Origin: Rhizobium rosettiformans
Lineage (GTDB): Bacteria > Pseudomonadota > Alphaproteobacteria > Rhizobiales > Rhizobiaceae
DNA: 64,000 nucleotides
Assembly (NCBI RefSeq): GCF_016806065.1
Contig: NZ_CP032405.1
Coordinates: 2,322,001 to 2,386,000, forward strand
Direction of reading: 5' to 3'
The position numbers and the translations under genes were made by a program. The notes beneath the pieces are model-generated. The model was not told the DNA's origin. It did no database searches and saw only the letters and a list, made by a program, of their open reading frames with translations. Shown here in pieces: positions 62,832 to 64,000 of this stretch; within the stretch, counting starts at the first letter, position 1, and every line of letters begins with the position of its first letter.

Positions 62832-64000
62832 ATGAGCGATAAGAACAAGAAGCCCCAGAAGCTGAAGGCCCGCCTGCCGCGCGGCTTCGTCGATCGCGAG
62901 GCTGCCGACATCCGTGCTGCCAACCAGATGATGGAGACCATCCGCGAGGTCTATGAGCGCTATGGTTTCGACCCGATCGAGACCCCGCTCTTCGAGTATA
63001 CCGACGCACTCGGCAAGTTCCTGCCGGATTCGGACCGCCCGAACGAAGGCGTCTTCTCGCTGCAGGACGATGACGACCAGTGGATGTCGCTGCGCTACGA
63101 CCTGACCGCGCCCATGGCCCGCCATGTCGCGGAGAATTTTCAGGAAATCCAGCTGCCGTTCCGCACCTATCGTGCAGGCTATGTCTTCCGCAACGAGAAG
63201 CCGGGTCCTGGACGCTTCCGTCAGTTCATGCAGTTCGATGCAGACACTGTCGGCGCGCCGGGCGTCCAGTCCGATGCCGAAATGTGCATGATGATGGCCG
63301 ATACGCTGGAAGCGCTCGGCATCAAGCGCGGCGACTATGTGATCCGGGTCAACAACCGCAAGGTTTTTGACGGTGTGCTCGACTCTATCGGCTTGAGCGG
63401 CGATGAAAATGCTGCGCAGAGGCTGAATGTTTTGCGGGCTATCGACAAGCTCGACAAATTTGGATTGGACGGCGTCAAGTTGCTGCTCGGCGCAGGTCGT
63501 AAAGACGACAGCGGAGACTTCACCAGAGGCGCAGGCCTGAACGATACGCAGATCCAGTCGGTCTTGTCCTACCTTTCTGACGATGACTTCTACCCATCGA
63601 GCGACTTGTATGTTCAGGGGCAGAGCGAACTCATGCAGATAGAACAGCTAGTCACGGCTGCTGGCTATCAATCCGATCGCATCAAGATTGATCCGTCGGT
63701 AATTCGCGGTCTCGAATATTACACCGGCCCCGTCTACGAAGCCGAACTCACCTTCGACGTCACCAATGAAAAGGGCGAAAAGGTCGTCTTCGGCTCGGTC
63801 GGCGGCGGCGGACGGTATGATGGCCTCGTCTCGCGCTTCATGGGCCAGCCGGTGCCGGCCACCGGCTTTTCCATCGGCGTCTCGCGCCTGATGACGGCGC
63901 TCAAAAACCTCGGCAAGCTCGGCCAGGACGAAGTGCTTGGTCCGGTCCTCGTCACCGTCATGGATGGCGATGTCGAGAGCATGGGCCGCTACCAGCGCTT
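62832..64000 (+). CDS. hisS: Histidyl-tRNA synthetase, 5' part (runs off the window)
   Basis: HisS charges tRNA-His. The visible 389 codons contain the class II N-terminal segment ([20 protein letters not shown]), motif 2 ([19 protein letters not shown], then [13 protein letters not shown]), the histidine-specific [12 protein letters not shown] and the Gly-rich [13 protein letters not shown]. Motif 2 is of the alphaproteobacterial type (FDADTVG after RQFMQ), which differs from the E. coli RQFHQ form. Codons from about 63370 to 63700 are less GC-biased than the flanks. The ATG at 62832 begins a typical basic N-terminus ([13 protein letters not shown]). No stop is reached before base 64000. Confidence 0.95.
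   Translation, partial: MSDKNKKPQKLKARLPRGFVDREAADIRAANQMMETIREVYERYGFDPIETPLFEYTDALGKFLPDSDRPNEGVFSLQDDDDQWMSLRYDLTAPMARHVAENFQEIQLPFRTYRAGYVFRNEKPGPGRFRQFMQFDADTVGAPGVQSDAEMCMMMADTLEALGIKRGDYVIRVNNRKVFDGVLDSIGLSGDENAAQRLNVLRAIDKLDKFGLDGVKLLLGAGRKDDSGDFTRGAGLNDTQIQSVLSYLSDDDFYPSSDLYVQGQSELMQIEQLVTAAGYQSDRIKIDPSVIRGLEYYTGPVYEAELTFDVTNEKGEKVVFGSVGGGGRYDGLVSRFMGQPVPATGFSIGVSRLMTALKNLGKLGQDEVLGPVLVTVMDGDVESMGRYQR

Overview
The window is about 64 kb of high-GC chromosomal DNA from an alphaproteobacterium, most likely a member of the Rhizobiaceae (Rhizobium/Agrobacterium group). The reasons are the sucrose-phosphate-synthase-like pair known from Agrobacterium for mannosylfructose synthesis (mfpsA-mfppB), a palindromic intergenic repeat typical of rhizobia between kdpC and kdpD, a DUF1127 gene, a DUF1476 gene, a plant-like GshA, and an FNR/FixK-type box and a canonical PHO box in front of single genes. 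Genus and species cannot be named from the sequence alone.

Layout. 1-1.4 kb: the 3' end of an unrecognised gene and a frameshifted CNNM/CBS membrane protein. 2.0-10.1 kb: a complete high-affinity potassium ATPase locus, a 27-codon membrane peptide plus kdpFABC, then kdpDE. It is bracketed by two copies of an unannotated direct repeat (about 1681-1875 and 10153-10476). 10.7-18.4 kb: an organosulfur-type flavin monooxygenase cluster with a FAD/NAD(P)-binding protein, a flavin reductase, a divergent SfnB-like protein, an Rrf2 regulator with four cysteines, an LLM monooxygenase and a sulfonate/nitrate-type ABC transporter. A shared A/T-rich inverted repeat lies at its three promoters. 18.6-27.7 kb: tRNA-Gln(CTG), ppx with a very basic N-terminal extension, rlmE, a frameshifted VOC gene, an MFS exporter, a Tat-exported MBL hydrolase, a DUF1476 gene, guaB and two small membrane proteins. 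27.8-36.7 kb: dienelactone hydrolase, an FNR-box alcohol dehydrogenase, a secreted NTF2-like protein, patatin plus TetR, LysR/DUF1127 and a chemoreceptor.

36.7-44.5 kb, all on the minus strand: a DUF937 protein, gshA, rsmE, pit with a PHO box, a NUDIX hydrolase and mfpsA-mfppB. 44.6-48.3 kb: a GntR-led lutA-lutB-lutC lactate oxidation operon. 48.5-51.3 kb: two proteins of unknown function (DUF3422 and a DUF6880-like protein). 51.3-56.7 kb: a LysR gene divergent from glcD-glcE-(small membrane protein)-glcF. 56.7-64 kb: a secreted protein, two L,D-transpeptidases in tandem, tag, a HAD phosphatase, a probable copper pair (DUF305 plus a Met-rich CxxC protein), an unknown possible methyltransferase, a RelE/RelB-type toxin-antitoxin pair and the 5' part of hisS, which runs off the window.

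Most genes are ordinary metabolic or housekeeping genes. The parts that seem least explained are the Rrf2-linked monooxygenase regulon with its repeated operator, the repeats bracketing kdp and the triple TTTACGCCCG motif in front of it, the membrane protein inside the glc operon, and a stretch inside hisS with codon use unlike its flanks. I saw no transposase, integrase, phage gene or CRISPR array.
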